A stretch of DNA of 64,000 nucleotides from DAHUYF01 sp963789275 (GTDB taxonomy: Bacteria > Pseudomonadota > Alphaproteobacteria > ATCC43930 > CGMCC-115725), in NCBI GenBank assembly GCA_963789275.1, contig CAWBKF010000009.1, positions 1 to 64,000 on the forward strand, given 5' to 3'. The notes under the pieces are model-generated. The model was not told where the DNA came from and did no database searches. It was given only the letters and a program-made list of their open reading frames with translations. This document shows positions 56,112-64,000 of this stretch, one piece after another. Position numbers and translations under genes: made by a program. The first letter of the stretch is position 1. The number at the start of each line of letters is the position of its first letter.

Positions 56112-56345
56112 TTGGCGCGATTATTTGCCTCCTTCGCGAGCGACAAGCCGCGGGCGTCTGAAGAATCATCTTATCCAGAGAGAGAAAAAGCAGGGCGGAC
56201 TCGTTTATTCGATGTGCGGGCGCCATATTCCGTCGTGGCAGGTCACGATCGGCTTGACGATACGGCGCGCCCTTCCGATATTCGCGCCGCAAACCGTGCC
56301 GCACCGAGCGGCGTCTCAATTTCCGTTAATTCTGGAGAATTTGGC

Positions 56346-56531
56346 ATGGCAAGGAAGAAAGATCGCGACATTGCCTGGGAGAGCGCACCGACCATTCGGG
56401 GAAAAAATCCGCGCGCTTGGCGTCGTGACGTCCGTGGAAATCGTATCCGGTATGGCTCATTCGAGACCCGCGGCAAATATGCCTGGACGCTTGAGCGGGG
56501 CAAGCCCGTGAGCACCGCCGATCATGCCTGA
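56346..56531 (+). CDS. Small protein resembling a degenerate HNH-type sequence
   Basis: This 61-residue basic protein starts MARKKDRDIAWESAPTIRG with GGAGA eight bases upstream. The pattern W-x2-A-x2-IRGKNP, RRD-x-x-GN-x-I, and Y-x-W near the C-terminus recalls a family of short HNH nucleases. Where those have W-x-x-D-H-x-x-P, this protein reads WTLERGKP and then ends. The first catalytic His and all later HNH residues are therefore missing. It may be a truncated relic or a non-nuclease relative. Base use is less G+C-biased than in its neighbours. The frame is open back to 56112 but the ribosome binding site supports this start. Confidence 0.6.
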   Translation: MARKKDRDIAWESAPTIRGKNPRAWRRDVRGNRIRYGSFETRGKYAWTLERGKPVSTADHA

Positions 56532-56967
56532 CATTTTCCGGGAGCAGTCCCGGTAGACCTCCGGGATCAGCACGACCGAAGCGCCCGCCCTGATGGTCCC
56601 CGGACGGGCGTTAGGTTGGGCCCGGCGATACACCGTCGCGACCGGCCTAGATGCGGGAGCGTCGGCGGCGTGCCGGTTTGCACCGGCGCGCCGATCGCGC
56701 GTGGTTCGCAAATCGGCGTGACCACCCCGTCGGTCCTCCTGTCGGCGGGGCGGGGCCGGTATGGGCCGCCTCGGCAAGCGGGGCGGAACCGGGGTCCGGT
56801 TGACGCCTTCCGCCCCCTTCCTTATGGTCGCGACCATGGTCACGGTAGCGCGGCGGCGGACTCTGCGAATTAGCCGCCCGGTCCTCGGCTGAGGATCGGG
56901 AACACGCCGCCTCGTCCCATCGCCGCGCCGGCCGCTCCCGGCGCGCCCCCTGGAACCCGTTAAGGCC
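56532..56967. other. Hairpin-rich gene-free gap upstream of ileS
   Basis: No gene is supported in these 436 bases. Consecutive hairpins can be drawn at 56538-56553 (CCGGGA/TCCCGG), 56582-56610 (CGCCCG/CGGGCG), about 56669-56690 (GCCGGT/ACCGGC extended), 56689-56718 (CGCCGAT/ATCGGCG) and 56877-56900 (a 10-pair stem with a GGCT loop and one G-U pair). The last is about 68 bases before the ileS start. The region could be a structured leader, a small RNA, or GC-rich chance folding. I matched it to no known RNA family. Confidence 0.4.
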
Positions 56968-59793
56968 ATGGCCACCGATTACAAAACGACCGTTTTTCTG
57001 CCGCAGACCGATTTCCCCATGCGCGGCGATCTGCCCCGACGCGAGCCGGCGCTGCTGGAGCGCTGGGCGGTGCTCGATCTCTGGCGCCGCCAGCGCGAGA
57101 TCGCCGCCGGCCGGCCGAAATTCATCCTGCATGACGGGCCGCCTTACGCCAACGGCAACATCCATCTCGGCACCGCCCTCAACAAGATCCTGAAGGACGT
57201 GGTCAACCGCGCCCAGCAGATGCTCGGCAAGGATGCGGTCTATGTTCCCGGCTGGGATTGCCACGGCCTGCCGATCGAATGGAAGATCGAGGAAGAGTAT
57301 CGCGCCAAGAAGAAGTCGAAGGACGAGGTGCCGGTGGTGCAATTCCGCCGCGAATGCCGCGACTTCGCCGCCCATTGGCTCGATGTCCAGCGCGCGGAAT
57401 TCAAGCGCCTCGGCGTCATCGGCGACTGGGACCATCCCTACACCACCATGTCCTTTGCCGCCGAGGCGCAGATCGTGCGCGAGATCGGCAAGTTCGCCAT
57501 GAATGGCGGGCTCTATCGCGGCTCCAAGCCGGTGATGTGGTCGGTGGTCGAGCAGACCGCGCTGGCCGAGGCCGAGATCGAATATCACGATCACACTTCC
57601 ACGACGGTGTGGGTGCGCTTTCCGGTGGCGACGCCGTCGCGTCCAGAGCTTGCCGGCGCCGCAGTACTGATCTGGACGACCACGCCCTGGACCTTGCCCG
57701 GCAATCGCGCCATCGCCTATGGCGCCGAGATCAACTACGTGCTGGTCGACATCGTCCGCGCCGAGGAGGGTAGCCTCGCCCATGTCGGCGACAAGCTCGT
57801 GGTGGGCTTGCGGCGCTGGCCGGAGGTGGAGAAGGAGTTGCGCGTCGGCGGCGTCGTGCTGGCGGCGTTCACGGGCGGCGATCTCGCCGGTACGATCTGT
57901 CGCCATCCGTTGCACGGGCGCGGCTATGATTTCGCCGTGCCGCTGCTCGCCGGCGATTTCGTAACCGACAGCGACGGCACCGGCTTCGTCCATATCGCGC
58001 CGGGCCATGGCGCCGACGATTGGGAGGTCGGCCAGAAGCACGGCATCGAGGTGCCGCAGACCGTTTCCGGCGACGGGACATATTTTGCGCATGTGCCGCT
58101 ATTCGCCGGCCGGCACGTCTACTGGCCCAACGGCGAGACCGGCGACGCCAATCGCACGGTCATCGCCGCCATCGCCGAGGCGGGGGGATTGCTCGCGCAA
58201 GGCACGCTCGTCCATTCTTATCCGCATTCCTGGCGCTCCAAGGCGCCGCTGATCTTCCGCAACACGCCGCAATGGTTCATCTCGATGGCGGCGAACGGGC
58301 TCAGGCAGAAGGCGCTCGACGCCATCGCCGCCACGCGCTGGGTCCCGCCCCAGGGCGAGAACCGCATCCGCTCCATGATCGAGACGCGGCCCGATTGGGT
58401 GATTTCGCGCCAGCGCGCCTGGGGCGTGCCGATCGCCGTCTTCGTCGACAAGCGATCGGGCGAGCTGTTGCGCGATCAGGAGGTGATCGACCGCATCGCC
58501 GACGCTTTCGAGCGCGAAGGCGCCGATGCCTGGTACACCGCCGATCCCAAGCTCTTCCTGGGCAACCGGGATCCCGAGGACTACGAGCAGGTCAAGGATA
58601 TCGTCGATGTCTGGTTCGACAGCGGCTCGACCCACGCCTTCGTGCTCGAGCGGCGGCCGGACCTGCGCTGGCCGGCCTCGCTCTATCTCGAGGGCTCCGA
58701 CCAGCATCGCGGCTGGTTCCATTCCTCGCTGCTGGAATCCTGCGGCACGCGCGGCCGCGCGCCCTACGAGGCGGTGCTGACGCATGGCTTCGTGCTCGAC
58801 GAGCAGGGCCGCAAGATGTCGAAATCGCTCGGCAACACCGTGGTGCCGCAAGACGTGGTGGCGCAGAGCGGCGCCGACATCCTGCGGCTCTGGGTGGTGG
58901 CGTCGGATTATACCGAGGATCTGCGCATCGGCCCCGAGATCCTGAAATACCAGTCCGACGCCTATCGCCGGCTGCGCAACACGCTGCGCTATCTTCTGGG
59001 CAGCCTCGCCGGCTTCGCCGAGAGCGAACGCATCGCATCGGCGGCGATGCCCGAGCTCGAGCGCTTCGTGCTGCATCGGCTGGCCGAGCTCGACGCGCTG
59101 GTGCGCCGCGCGGCCGAGGATTACGACTTCCACACCATGTTCACGGCGCTGCACACCTTCTGCGCCGTCGATCTCTCCGCCTTCTATTTCGATGTGCGCA
59201 AGGACTCGCTCTATTGCGATCCGCCCGATGCGCCGCGGCGACGCGCCGCGCGCAGCGTGCTCGACCGCGCCTTCGACTGCCTGGTGCGCTGGCTCGCGCC
59301 GGTGCTGTGCTTCACCGCCGAGGAGGCGTGGCTCAGCCGCCACGGCGACGCAGCCGGAAGCAGCGTGCATTTCGAGACCTATGCCGAGGTGCCGGCGGGC
59401 TGGCGCGACGATGCGCTCGGCGAGAAATGGGTGCGCATCCGCGAGCTGCGCCGCGTCGTCACCGGCGCGATCGAACTCGAGCGCGCGCAAAAGCGCATCG
59501 GCTCGAGCCTGCAGGCAAGCGTCACCATCCATGCCGACGCCGCTTACGTCGCGGCGCTTGCTGGCCTCGACCTCGCCGAGATCTGCATCACCTCCGACGG
59601 CACGCTTTCCACCGCGCCGCCGCCGGCCGGCGCCTTTACCCTGCCGGAGGTCGCCGGCGTCGCCGTCCTGGTCGGGCCGGCGCCGGGTGATAAATGTCAG
59701 CGCTGCTGGCGCGTCCTGCCGGAGGTGGGTGCTGTCGCCACCCATCCCGATCTCTGCCGGCGCTGCGCCGACGCGGTGGCGGGGGCCGGCTGA
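56968..59793 (+). CDS. ileS: Isoleucyl-tRNA synthetase
   Basis: This 941-residue class I aminoacyl-tRNA synthetase charges tRNA-Ile. The HIGH-type motif is PPYANGNIHLG (near 57-67) and the KMSKS motif is intact in GRKMSKSLGN (near 613). The editing (CP1) domain contains WTTTPWTLPGN and GTGFVHIAPGHGADDW, and the C-terminal zinc-binding cysteines CQRCWR and LCRRCAD are present. It is the standard bacterial type of full length. The stop overlaps the lspA start (TGATG). Confidence 0.97.
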   Translation: MATDYKTTVFLPQTDFPMRGDLPRREPALLERWAVLDLWRRQREIAAGRPKFILHDGPPYANGNIHLGTALNKILKDVVNRAQQMLGKDAVYVPGWDCHGLPIEWKIEEEYRAKKKSKDEVPVVQFRRECRDFAAHWLDVQRAEFKRLGVIGDWDHPYTTMSFAAEAQIVREIGKFAMNGGLYRGSKPVMWSVVEQTALAEAEIEYHDHTSTTVWVRFPVATPSRPELAGAAVLIWTTTPWTLPGNRAIAYGAEINYVLVDIVRAEEGSLAHVGDKLVVGLRRWPEVEKELRVGGVVLAAFTGGDLAGTICRHPLHGRGYDFAVPLLAGDFVTDSDGTGFVHIAPGHGADDWEVGQKHGIEVPQTVSGDGTYFAHVPLFAGRHVYWPNGETGDANRTVIAAIAEAGGLLAQGTLVHSYPHSWRSKAPLIFRNTPQWFISMAANGLRQKALDAIAATRWVPPQGENRIRSMIETRPDWVISRQRAWGVPIAVFVDKRSGELLRDQEVIDRIADAFEREGADAWYTADPKLFLGNRDPEDYEQVKDIVDVWFDSGSTHAFVLERRPDLRWPASLYLEGSDQHRGWFHSSLLESCGTRGRAPYEAVLTHGFVLDEQGRKMSKSLGNTVVPQDVVAQSGADILRLWVVASDYTEDLRIGPEILKYQSDAYRRLRNTLRYLLGSLAGFAESERIASAAMPELERFVLHRLAELDALVRRAAEDYDFHTMFTALHTFCAVDLSAFYFDVRKDSLYCDPPDAPRRRAARSVLDRAFDCLVRWLAPVLCFTAEEAWLSRHGDAAGSSVHFETYAEVPAGWRDDALGEKWVRIRELRRVVTGAIELERAQKRIGSSLQASVTIHADAAYVAALAGLDLAEICITSDGTLSTAPPPAGAFTLPEVAGVAVLVGPAPGDKCQRCWRVLPEVGAVATHPDLCRRCADAVAGAG

Positions 59794-60269
59794 TGCTTGG
59801 GCGCGGGCTCGCCGTGGCGGTGGTCGTGGCGCTCGCCGACCAGCTTGCCAAGGCGTGGATCCTGGCGCTGTTTGCCGCCCGGCCGCCCGGCAGCTTCCTG
59901 CCGGTGACCGCCTTCCTCAATTTCGCGCTCATCTGGAACCGCGGCATGAGCTTCGGCCTCTTCAACAACGACGCCGCGCTCAACACGGTCATCTTCACCA
60001 TTCTGGCGGCGGCGATCGTCACCGGCCTGCTGGTCTGGCTGGGGCGGGCGCGTGAGCCGCTGGTTGCCTTCGGCATCGGCATCGTCATCGGCGGCGCCGT
60101 CGGCAACGTCGTCGACCGGTTGTGGCGCGGCGCGGTGGTCGATTTTCTCGACTTCCATCTCGGCCAGTGGCATTTCTACGTCTTCAACTTGGCGGATGCG
60201 GCGATTTCCGTCGGGGTCGGCCTCATGCTGCTGGACAGCTTGCTTGCGCGCGCCAAAGCGACTAATTAG
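59793..60269 (+). CDS. lspA: Lipoprotein signal peptidase II
   Basis: This 158-residue inner-membrane aspartyl protease has four spans and removes signal peptides from prolipoproteins. The conserved NxxD and catalytic aspartates are in GNVVDRLWRGAVVDFLDFH and FNLADAAISVG. The ATG overlaps the ileS stop, so translation is coupled, as in many bacteria. Its likely client, the DUF3035 lipoprotein, is the next gene. Confidence 0.96.
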   Translation: MLGRGLAVAVVVALADQLAKAWILALFAARPPGSFLPVTAFLNFALIWNRGMSFGLFNNDAALNTVIFTILAAAIVTGLLVWLGRAREPLVAFGIGIVIGGAVGNVVDRLWRGAVVDFLDFHLGQWHFYVFNLADAAISVGVGLMLLDSLLARAKATN

Positions 60270-60294
60270 CGGGGGTGGAGTAGGGTTGGTGTCG

Positions 60295-60900
60295 ATGCGT
60301 CATTCTGCACTTGTTCTTTCGGCCGTCGCGCTTGCCGCGCTGTCGCTCGGCGGCTGCGACAGCCTCGAGCGCGCGTTCGGCATCGAAAAGGTGGTGCCTG
60401 ACGAGTTTGCCGTGGTGTCCCGCGCGCCGCTCGCCATTCCGCCCGACTACGCGTTGCGCCCGCCGCGGCCCGGCGCGGATCCGACGCAGGAGGTCTCGGC
60501 CACCGACCAGGCGAAGCAGACCATCTTCCGTGCCGGCGATCAGGAGGCGGCGCTGCCCGGGGCGGACCAGCGCAGCGCCGGCGAGAACGAGTTGCTGAAG
60601 CAGGCCGGCGCCGCCACCGCCGCGCCCGACATCCGCCAGACCATCGCCCAGGAGGCGAAGGGCGATAACACCCCGGTTGATCAGACCTTCGTCGACAAGC
60701 TGCTGTTCTGGCGCGGTCCCGAGACGCCGCCCGGCGGCGCCGCCGACCAGGTGATCGACCCGAACCAGGAGGCGCAGCGCCTGAAAGGCAGCGAGGCGGC
60801 GGCCAGCGCCTCCGCCGGCGCTCCGGCGGCGGCGCAAGGCATGACCGGCGCGCCCACCATCGAGCGTTCCAAGGCGCCAGCGATGGTCGGCGCATTCTGA
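60295..60900 (+). CDS. DUF3035 lipoprotein (candidate BamF-like)
   Basis: This 201-residue lipoprotein has a lipobox LGGC (signal MRHSALVLSAVALAALSLGGC). The DUF3035 region contains PDEFAVVSRAPLAIPPDYALRPPRPG. The rest is Ala/Gln/Pro-rich and probably extended. DUF3035 proteins occur next to lspA throughout alphaproteobacteria, and some are annotated as the BamF subunit of the outer-membrane assembly complex; I treat that name as tentative. GGGGGTGGAG lies upstream of the ATG at 60295. Confidence 0.85.
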   Translation: MRHSALVLSAVALAALSLGGCDSLERAFGIEKVVPDEFAVVSRAPLAIPPDYALRPPRPGADPTQEVSATDQAKQTIFRAGDQEAALPGADQRSAGENELLKQAGAATAAPDIRQTIAQEAKGDNTPVDQTFVDKLLFWRGPETPPGGAADQVIDPNQEAQRLKGSEAAASASAGAPAAAQGMTGAPTIERSKAPAMVGAF

Positions 60901-60938
60901 ACGCTGGTTTCGTTCATCCGCGCCGCAAGGAGGATACC

Positions 60939-62288
60939 GTGGCGAAAGCGCTGCTGCCCAGGCTGCTCACCCTCCTCCTCCTGACGCTGCCCGCCGCATC
61001 CTGGGCGCAGCAGGCAAAGCAGTTCAACGCCGAGAGCTTCACGCTCGCCAACGGACTGCAGGTGGCGGTGATCGAGAATCATCGCGCGCCGATCGTGACG
61101 CAGATGATCTGGTACAAGGTCGGCTCGGCCGACGAGCATCGCGGCAAGACCGGGATCGCGCATTTCCTCGAGCATCTCATGTTCAAGGGCACGAAAGAGA
61201 CGCCGCCCGGTGCCTTCTCGCACATCATCGCGCAGAATGGCGGGCGCGAGAACGCCTTCACCACCGCCGACTACACCGCCTTCTTCCAGGACGTCGCCGC
61301 CGACCGGCTCGAGCTGGTCATGAAGCTCGAGAGCGAGCGCATGACCGGGTTGGTGCTGAACGACGCCGTCGTGCTGCCCGAGCGCGACGTCATCGTCGAG
61401 GAGCGGCATACGCGCATCGACAACGTACCCTCGGCGCTGCTGAGCGAGCAGATCAACGCTGCGCTCTTTCTCAACCATCCCTACCACAACCCGGTGATCG
61501 GCTGGGAGCATGAGATGCGCGGCCTGACCACGCAGGATGCGGTCGATTACTATCGCAGCTGGTACGCGCCCAACAACACCGTGCTGGTGATTGGCGGCGA
61601 CGTCACCCTGGCGCAGGTGCGCGCGCTGGCCAAGAAATATTATGGGCCGATACCGGCGCGCGCGGTGCCGGCGCGCAATCGCGCCCAGGAGCCGCCGAAG
61701 GTGGCCGCGACCCGCCTCGTCATGCGTAGCCCGCGCGCCGGCGAACCCTCCTGGAGCCGCTCCTACCTTGCGCCGAGCTACACCTCGGCCGACAATCGCC
61801 AATATGCCTATGCGCTGCAGGTGCTGGCGGAGGTGCTGGGCGGCGGCGTCACCTCGCGGCTCTACCGCGGGCTGGTGCTGCAGCAGGGCGTGGCCCTGGC
61901 CGCCGGCGCCTTCTACGATCCCGGCGCGCTCGATCTCGCCACCTTCGGCTTCTATGCCACGCCCAAGAAAGGCGTCGCCATCGCCGATCTCGAGACCGCG
62001 CTCGAAGCGGTGATCAAGACGGCGCTGAAGGACGGGCTGACGCAGGCGGAAGTCGACCGCGCCAAGCAGCACATGCAGCAGCAGGCGGTCTATGCTCGGG
62101 ACAGCCTCGAAGGACCGGCGCGCATCATCGGCGCCGCGCTCGCCACCGGGCGCAGCCTCGACGACGTCGAGACCTGGCCGCAGCATATCGGTGCCGTGAC
62201 CCTCGACGAGGTCAACGCCGCCGCGCGGCTGGTCATCCATGACGAGATCGGCGTCACCGGCGTGCTGCTGGCGGAGCCGACCTCGTGA
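60939..62288 (+). CDS. M16 family zinc peptidase (active subunit)
   Basis: This 449-residue periplasmic peptidase has a signal peptide (about 1-23, ending SWAQ), the inverted zinc motif HFLEH in IAHFLEHLMFKGT, and the second glutamate downstream in ENAFTTADYTAFFQ. The GTG start at 60939 follows a consensus AAGGAGG. It overlaps the next M16 gene by GTGA, and the two are expected to form an active/inactive heterodimer. Substrates are probably periplasmic peptides or misfolded proteins. Confidence 0.93.
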   Translation: MAKALLPRLLTLLLLTLPAASWAQQAKQFNAESFTLANGLQVAVIENHRAPIVTQMIWYKVGSADEHRGKTGIAHFLEHLMFKGTKETPPGAFSHIIAQNGGRENAFTTADYTAFFQDVAADRLELVMKLESERMTGLVLNDAVVLPERDVIVEERHTRIDNVPSALLSEQINAALFLNHPYHNPVIGWEHEMRGLTTQDAVDYYRSWYAPNNTVLVIGGDVTLAQVRALAKKYYGPIPARAVPARNRAQEPPKVAATRLVMRSPRAGEPSWSRSYLAPSYTSADNRQYAYALQVLAEVLGGGVTSRLYRGLVLQQGVALAAGAFYDPGALDLATFGFYATPKKGVAIADLETALEAVIKTALKDGLTQAEVDRAKQHMQQQAVYARDSLEGPARIIGAALATGRSLDDVETWPQHIGAVTLDEVNAAARLVIHDEIGVTGVLLAEPTS

Positions 62289-63634
62289 GCCTCCACCGCG
62301 CTCTCGGCGGGGCGGCGCTGGCGCTGGTGCTGCTCGTCGCCGCGCCGGCGCTCGCCGCGACCAAGGTGCAGGCGGTCACCAGCCCGCTCGGCATCACCGC
62401 TTGGCTGGTCGAGGATCACAGCCTGCCGGTGGTGACGCTCGATGTCAGCTTCCGCGGCGGCGCCGCGCTCGATCCCGCCGACAAGAGCGGGCTTGCCACG
62501 CTGACCGCCGATCTCCTCGACGAGGGCGCGGGCGAGTTGGACAGCGAGGCGTTCCAGGGCCGGCTCGAGGATCTCGCGGCGTCGCTCGATGTCGAGGCCG
62601 GCGTGGACGATATCGGCATCTCCTTGCGCAGCATCACCGCCAATCTCGCGCCGTCGCTGGAGCTGCTGCATCTGGCGCTGACCGCACCGCGCTTCGACGA
62701 GACGGCGGTGGCGCGCGTGCGCGGACAGCTGCTTGGCGAGCTCGCGCGCGAGCTGCGCCAGCCGCAATACATTTCCGGGCGGCTGTGGTTCCGCAACGTC
62801 TTCGGCGACCACCCCTACGCCCGGCCGCGCCACGGCACGCCGGAGAGCATCGCCCGCATCGGCGTCGACGACATGCGCGCGCTGGTGAAAAGCCGCTTCG
62901 CCCGGGATGCGATCCTGATCGGCGTCGTCGGCGACGTCACGCCCGAGACGCTGCGGCCGCTGCTCGACCATGTCTTCGGCGACCTGCCGGCGCAGGCGGC
63001 GGAGGGCACCGTGCCCGAGGCGACGGTTGCGGCCAAGGCGTCGCTGCTGCTGGCGCGGCTGCCGATCCCGCAAAGCGTCGTCACCTTCGGCCAGCCCGGC
63101 ATCAAGCGCGTCGATCCCGATTGGTACGCCCTCTATGTCGTCAATCATATCCTCGGCGGCGGCGGCTTCTCCTCGCGGCTGACCGAAGAGGTGCGCGTCA
63201 AGCGCGGACTCGCCTATTCCATCTACAGCGGCCTCGACCCGCTGCGCCATGCCGGCCTCATCATCGGCAGCGTCGCCACCGAGAACGGCCGGGTCGCGCA
63301 ATCGATCGACCTCATCCGCGCCGAATGGAAGCGCATGCGCGAGAACGGCCCCACGGCGCAGGAGCTCGCCGACGCCAAGACCTATCTCACCGGCTCCTAT
63401 CCGCTGAGCCTCGATTCCACCGGCAGCATCGCCGCCACGCTGGTCGGCATTCAGCGCGACGGGCTCGGCATCGACTATCTCGACCAGCGCAACACGCTGA
63501 TCAACGCCGTGACCCTGGATGATGCCCGGCGCGTCGCCCGCAAGCGGCTCGATCCCGGCCAGCTCTCCTTCGTCGTCGTAGGCTCGCCGCCAAGCCTGCC
63601 CGGTGCCGCGGAAGCGCCGGCTGACGGCGGCTGA
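62285..63634 (+). CDS. M16 family peptidase-like protein (inactive partner)
   Basis: This 449-residue secreted protein has the M16 fold and a signal peptide (about 1-24, ending ALAA). The zinc motif HxxEH is missing: the equivalent place reads LATLTADLLDEGAG. The conserved Arg/Tyr substrate-binding pair is kept in SSRLTEEVRVKRGLAYSIYS. This division of labour is known for two-subunit M16B peptidases. The GTG start overlaps the previous stop. Confidence 0.92.
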   Translation: MSLHRALGGAALALVLLVAAPALAATKVQAVTSPLGITAWLVEDHSLPVVTLDVSFRGGAALDPADKSGLATLTADLLDEGAGELDSEAFQGRLEDLAASLDVEAGVDDIGISLRSITANLAPSLELLHLALTAPRFDETAVARVRGQLLGELARELRQPQYISGRLWFRNVFGDHPYARPRHGTPESIARIGVDDMRALVKSRFARDAILIGVVGDVTPETLRPLLDHVFGDLPAQAAEGTVPEATVAAKASLLLARLPIPQSVVTFGQPGIKRVDPDWYALYVVNHILGGGGFSSRLTEEVRVKRGLAYSIYSGLDPLRHAGLIIGSVATENGRVAQSIDLIRAEWKRMRENGPTAQELADAKTYLTGSYPLSLDSTGSIAATLVGIQRDGLGIDYLDQRNTLINAVTLDDARRVARKRLDPGQLSFVVVGSPPSLPGAAEAPADGG

Positions 63635-63694
63635 ACGACGGGCACCGGCGGCCGACTCGCCTCAATCGACACCAGCGACTCGACGAAGGCCTAT

Positions 63695-63717
63695 CGCGCC
63701 GCGGCTGACGCGGCGCG
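63695..63717. terminator. Perfect 9-base hairpin after the M16 pair
   Basis: CGCGCCGCG (63695-63703) pairs perfectly with CGCGGCGCG (63709-63717) around GCTGA, 60 bases after the M16 stop. It has no T-run. It may end the ileS-lspA-M16 transcript before mutL. Confidence 0.45.
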
Positions 63718-63834
63718 TGCTCCAGGTACACGTGCCGCCGATCTCCGCGGAGTCGGTATCGTCGGTCGGGCAGGGCGGCCGTCTGGCGCGGCAATCGCTT
63801 GGCGAATCAGGGTCCGACGGCGCACAATGGCCTT

Positions 63835-64000
63835 ATGTCCATTCGCCAATTGCCGCCCGTGCTCGTCAACCGGATCGCCGCCGGCGAGGTGGTCGAGCGT
63901 CCCGCCTCGGCGGTGAAGGAACTGGTGGAGAACGCCATCGATGCCGGCGCCGCGCATATCGAGGTCGTGCTGCGCGACGGCGGGCAGAGCCTGATCGCGG
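63835..64000 (+). CDS. mutL: DNA mismatch repair protein MutL, N-terminal fragment (cut by window end)
   Basis: The first 55 residues of MutL are visible. The GHKL ATPase motifs NRIAAGEVVERPASAVKEL and ENAIDAGA are diagnostic. MutL couples mismatch recognition by MutS to strand removal. The gene continues past the end of the window. Confidence 0.95.
   Translation, partial: MSIRQLPPVLVNRIAAGEVVERPASAVKELVENAIDAGAAHIEVVLRDGGQSLIA

Noticed and set aside
56650..56720. tRNA-like T-loop string (GGTTCGCAAATC) near 56704
   Set aside because: No acceptor, D or anticodon stems could be fitted on either strand.
56457..56975. Minus-strand frame covering the gap upstream of ileS
   Set aside because: The product is Arg/Pro-rich without a domain, overlaps the small HNH-like gene, and has no convincing ribosome binding site.

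Overview
The window is a very G+C-rich chromosomal segment from an alphaproteobacterium, most likely of the Rhodospirillales or a near relative. Supporting signs are the run ribF, ileS, lspA, a DUF3035 lipoprotein, a pair of M16 peptidases and mutL, a DUF2336 protein, a LiuR-like MerR regulator heading a beta-oxidation operon, and the trio of a membrane-stress protein, a phage-holin-type protein and a DUF3618 protein. Coding density is high and many adjacent genes overlap by ATGA or GTGA. I recognised no rRNA, tRNA or CRISPR array.

Layout. 1-2.4 kb: a mobile element with a tyrosine recombinase and an IS91-family HUH transposase, flanked by two long hairpins. 2.7-18.1 kb: an uptake and catabolism region with an MFS transporter, an amidase, a complete Dpp/Opp-type peptide ABC transporter, a D-threonine-aldolase-like PLP enzyme, BluB, a tandem acetyltransferase, an N-acyl-D-amino-acid deacylase, RidA and an IlvD/Edd dehydratase. 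18.2-21.7 kb: a MacA/MacB-type efflux pair behind an FNR-like box. 21.7-29.1 kb: an M28-like DUF4910 peptidase, a tandem universal stress protein, a small charged protein, an acyl-CoA ligase, a chemoreceptor with an unusual polytopic N-terminus and a tiny partner gene, and a Crp/Fnr regulator. 29.15-35.8 kb: a MerR-controlled fatty-acid beta-oxidation operon (thiolase, FadN-type fusion, acyl-CoA dehydrogenase, SDR). 35.9-37.6 kb: three membrane-associated stress genes. 37.7-42.6 kb: a PAS-GGDEF diguanylate cyclase coupled to a DUF2336 protein, an OmpA-type lipoprotein and a small periplasmic protein. 42.8-46.5 kb: an M81 (MlrC-like) metallopeptidase, hisI and an orphan sensor kinase. 46.7-51.4 kb: a complete Liv-type branched-chain amino acid (or related substrate) ABC transporter. 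51.4-54.5 kb: DUF488, a Rieske oxygenase and a second amidase. 54.6-64 kb: a MaoC hydratase and the conserved housekeeping block ribF, ileS, lspA, DUF3035, M16, M16 and mutL (cut by the window end).

How the genes fit together. The 2.7-18.1 kb block looks like a module that imports peptides or acylated amino acids, deacylates or hydrolyses them, and processes the released (probably D-) amino acids by PLP chemistry, with RidA clearing reactive imines. The 24.5-35.8 kb block activates and oxidises fatty acids.

An important caution is that nine genes are interrupted by frameshifts (near 11716, 13928, 14510, 14632, 16479, 21250, 39965, 47743 and 53750; one gene carries two). Every one behaves as one extra base (+1 modulo 3). 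The uniform direction and the good protein similarity on both sides suggest insertion-type sequencing or assembly errors more than real decay. I therefore list these genes as coding regions spanning both frames. The most distinctive non-coding signals are a composite hairpin repeat found twice in opposite orientation (24.33 kb and 42.75 kb), tandem MerR operator repeats at 29.15 kb, the hairpins flanking the IS91/integrase pair, and a hairpin-rich 436-base gap upstream of ileS.
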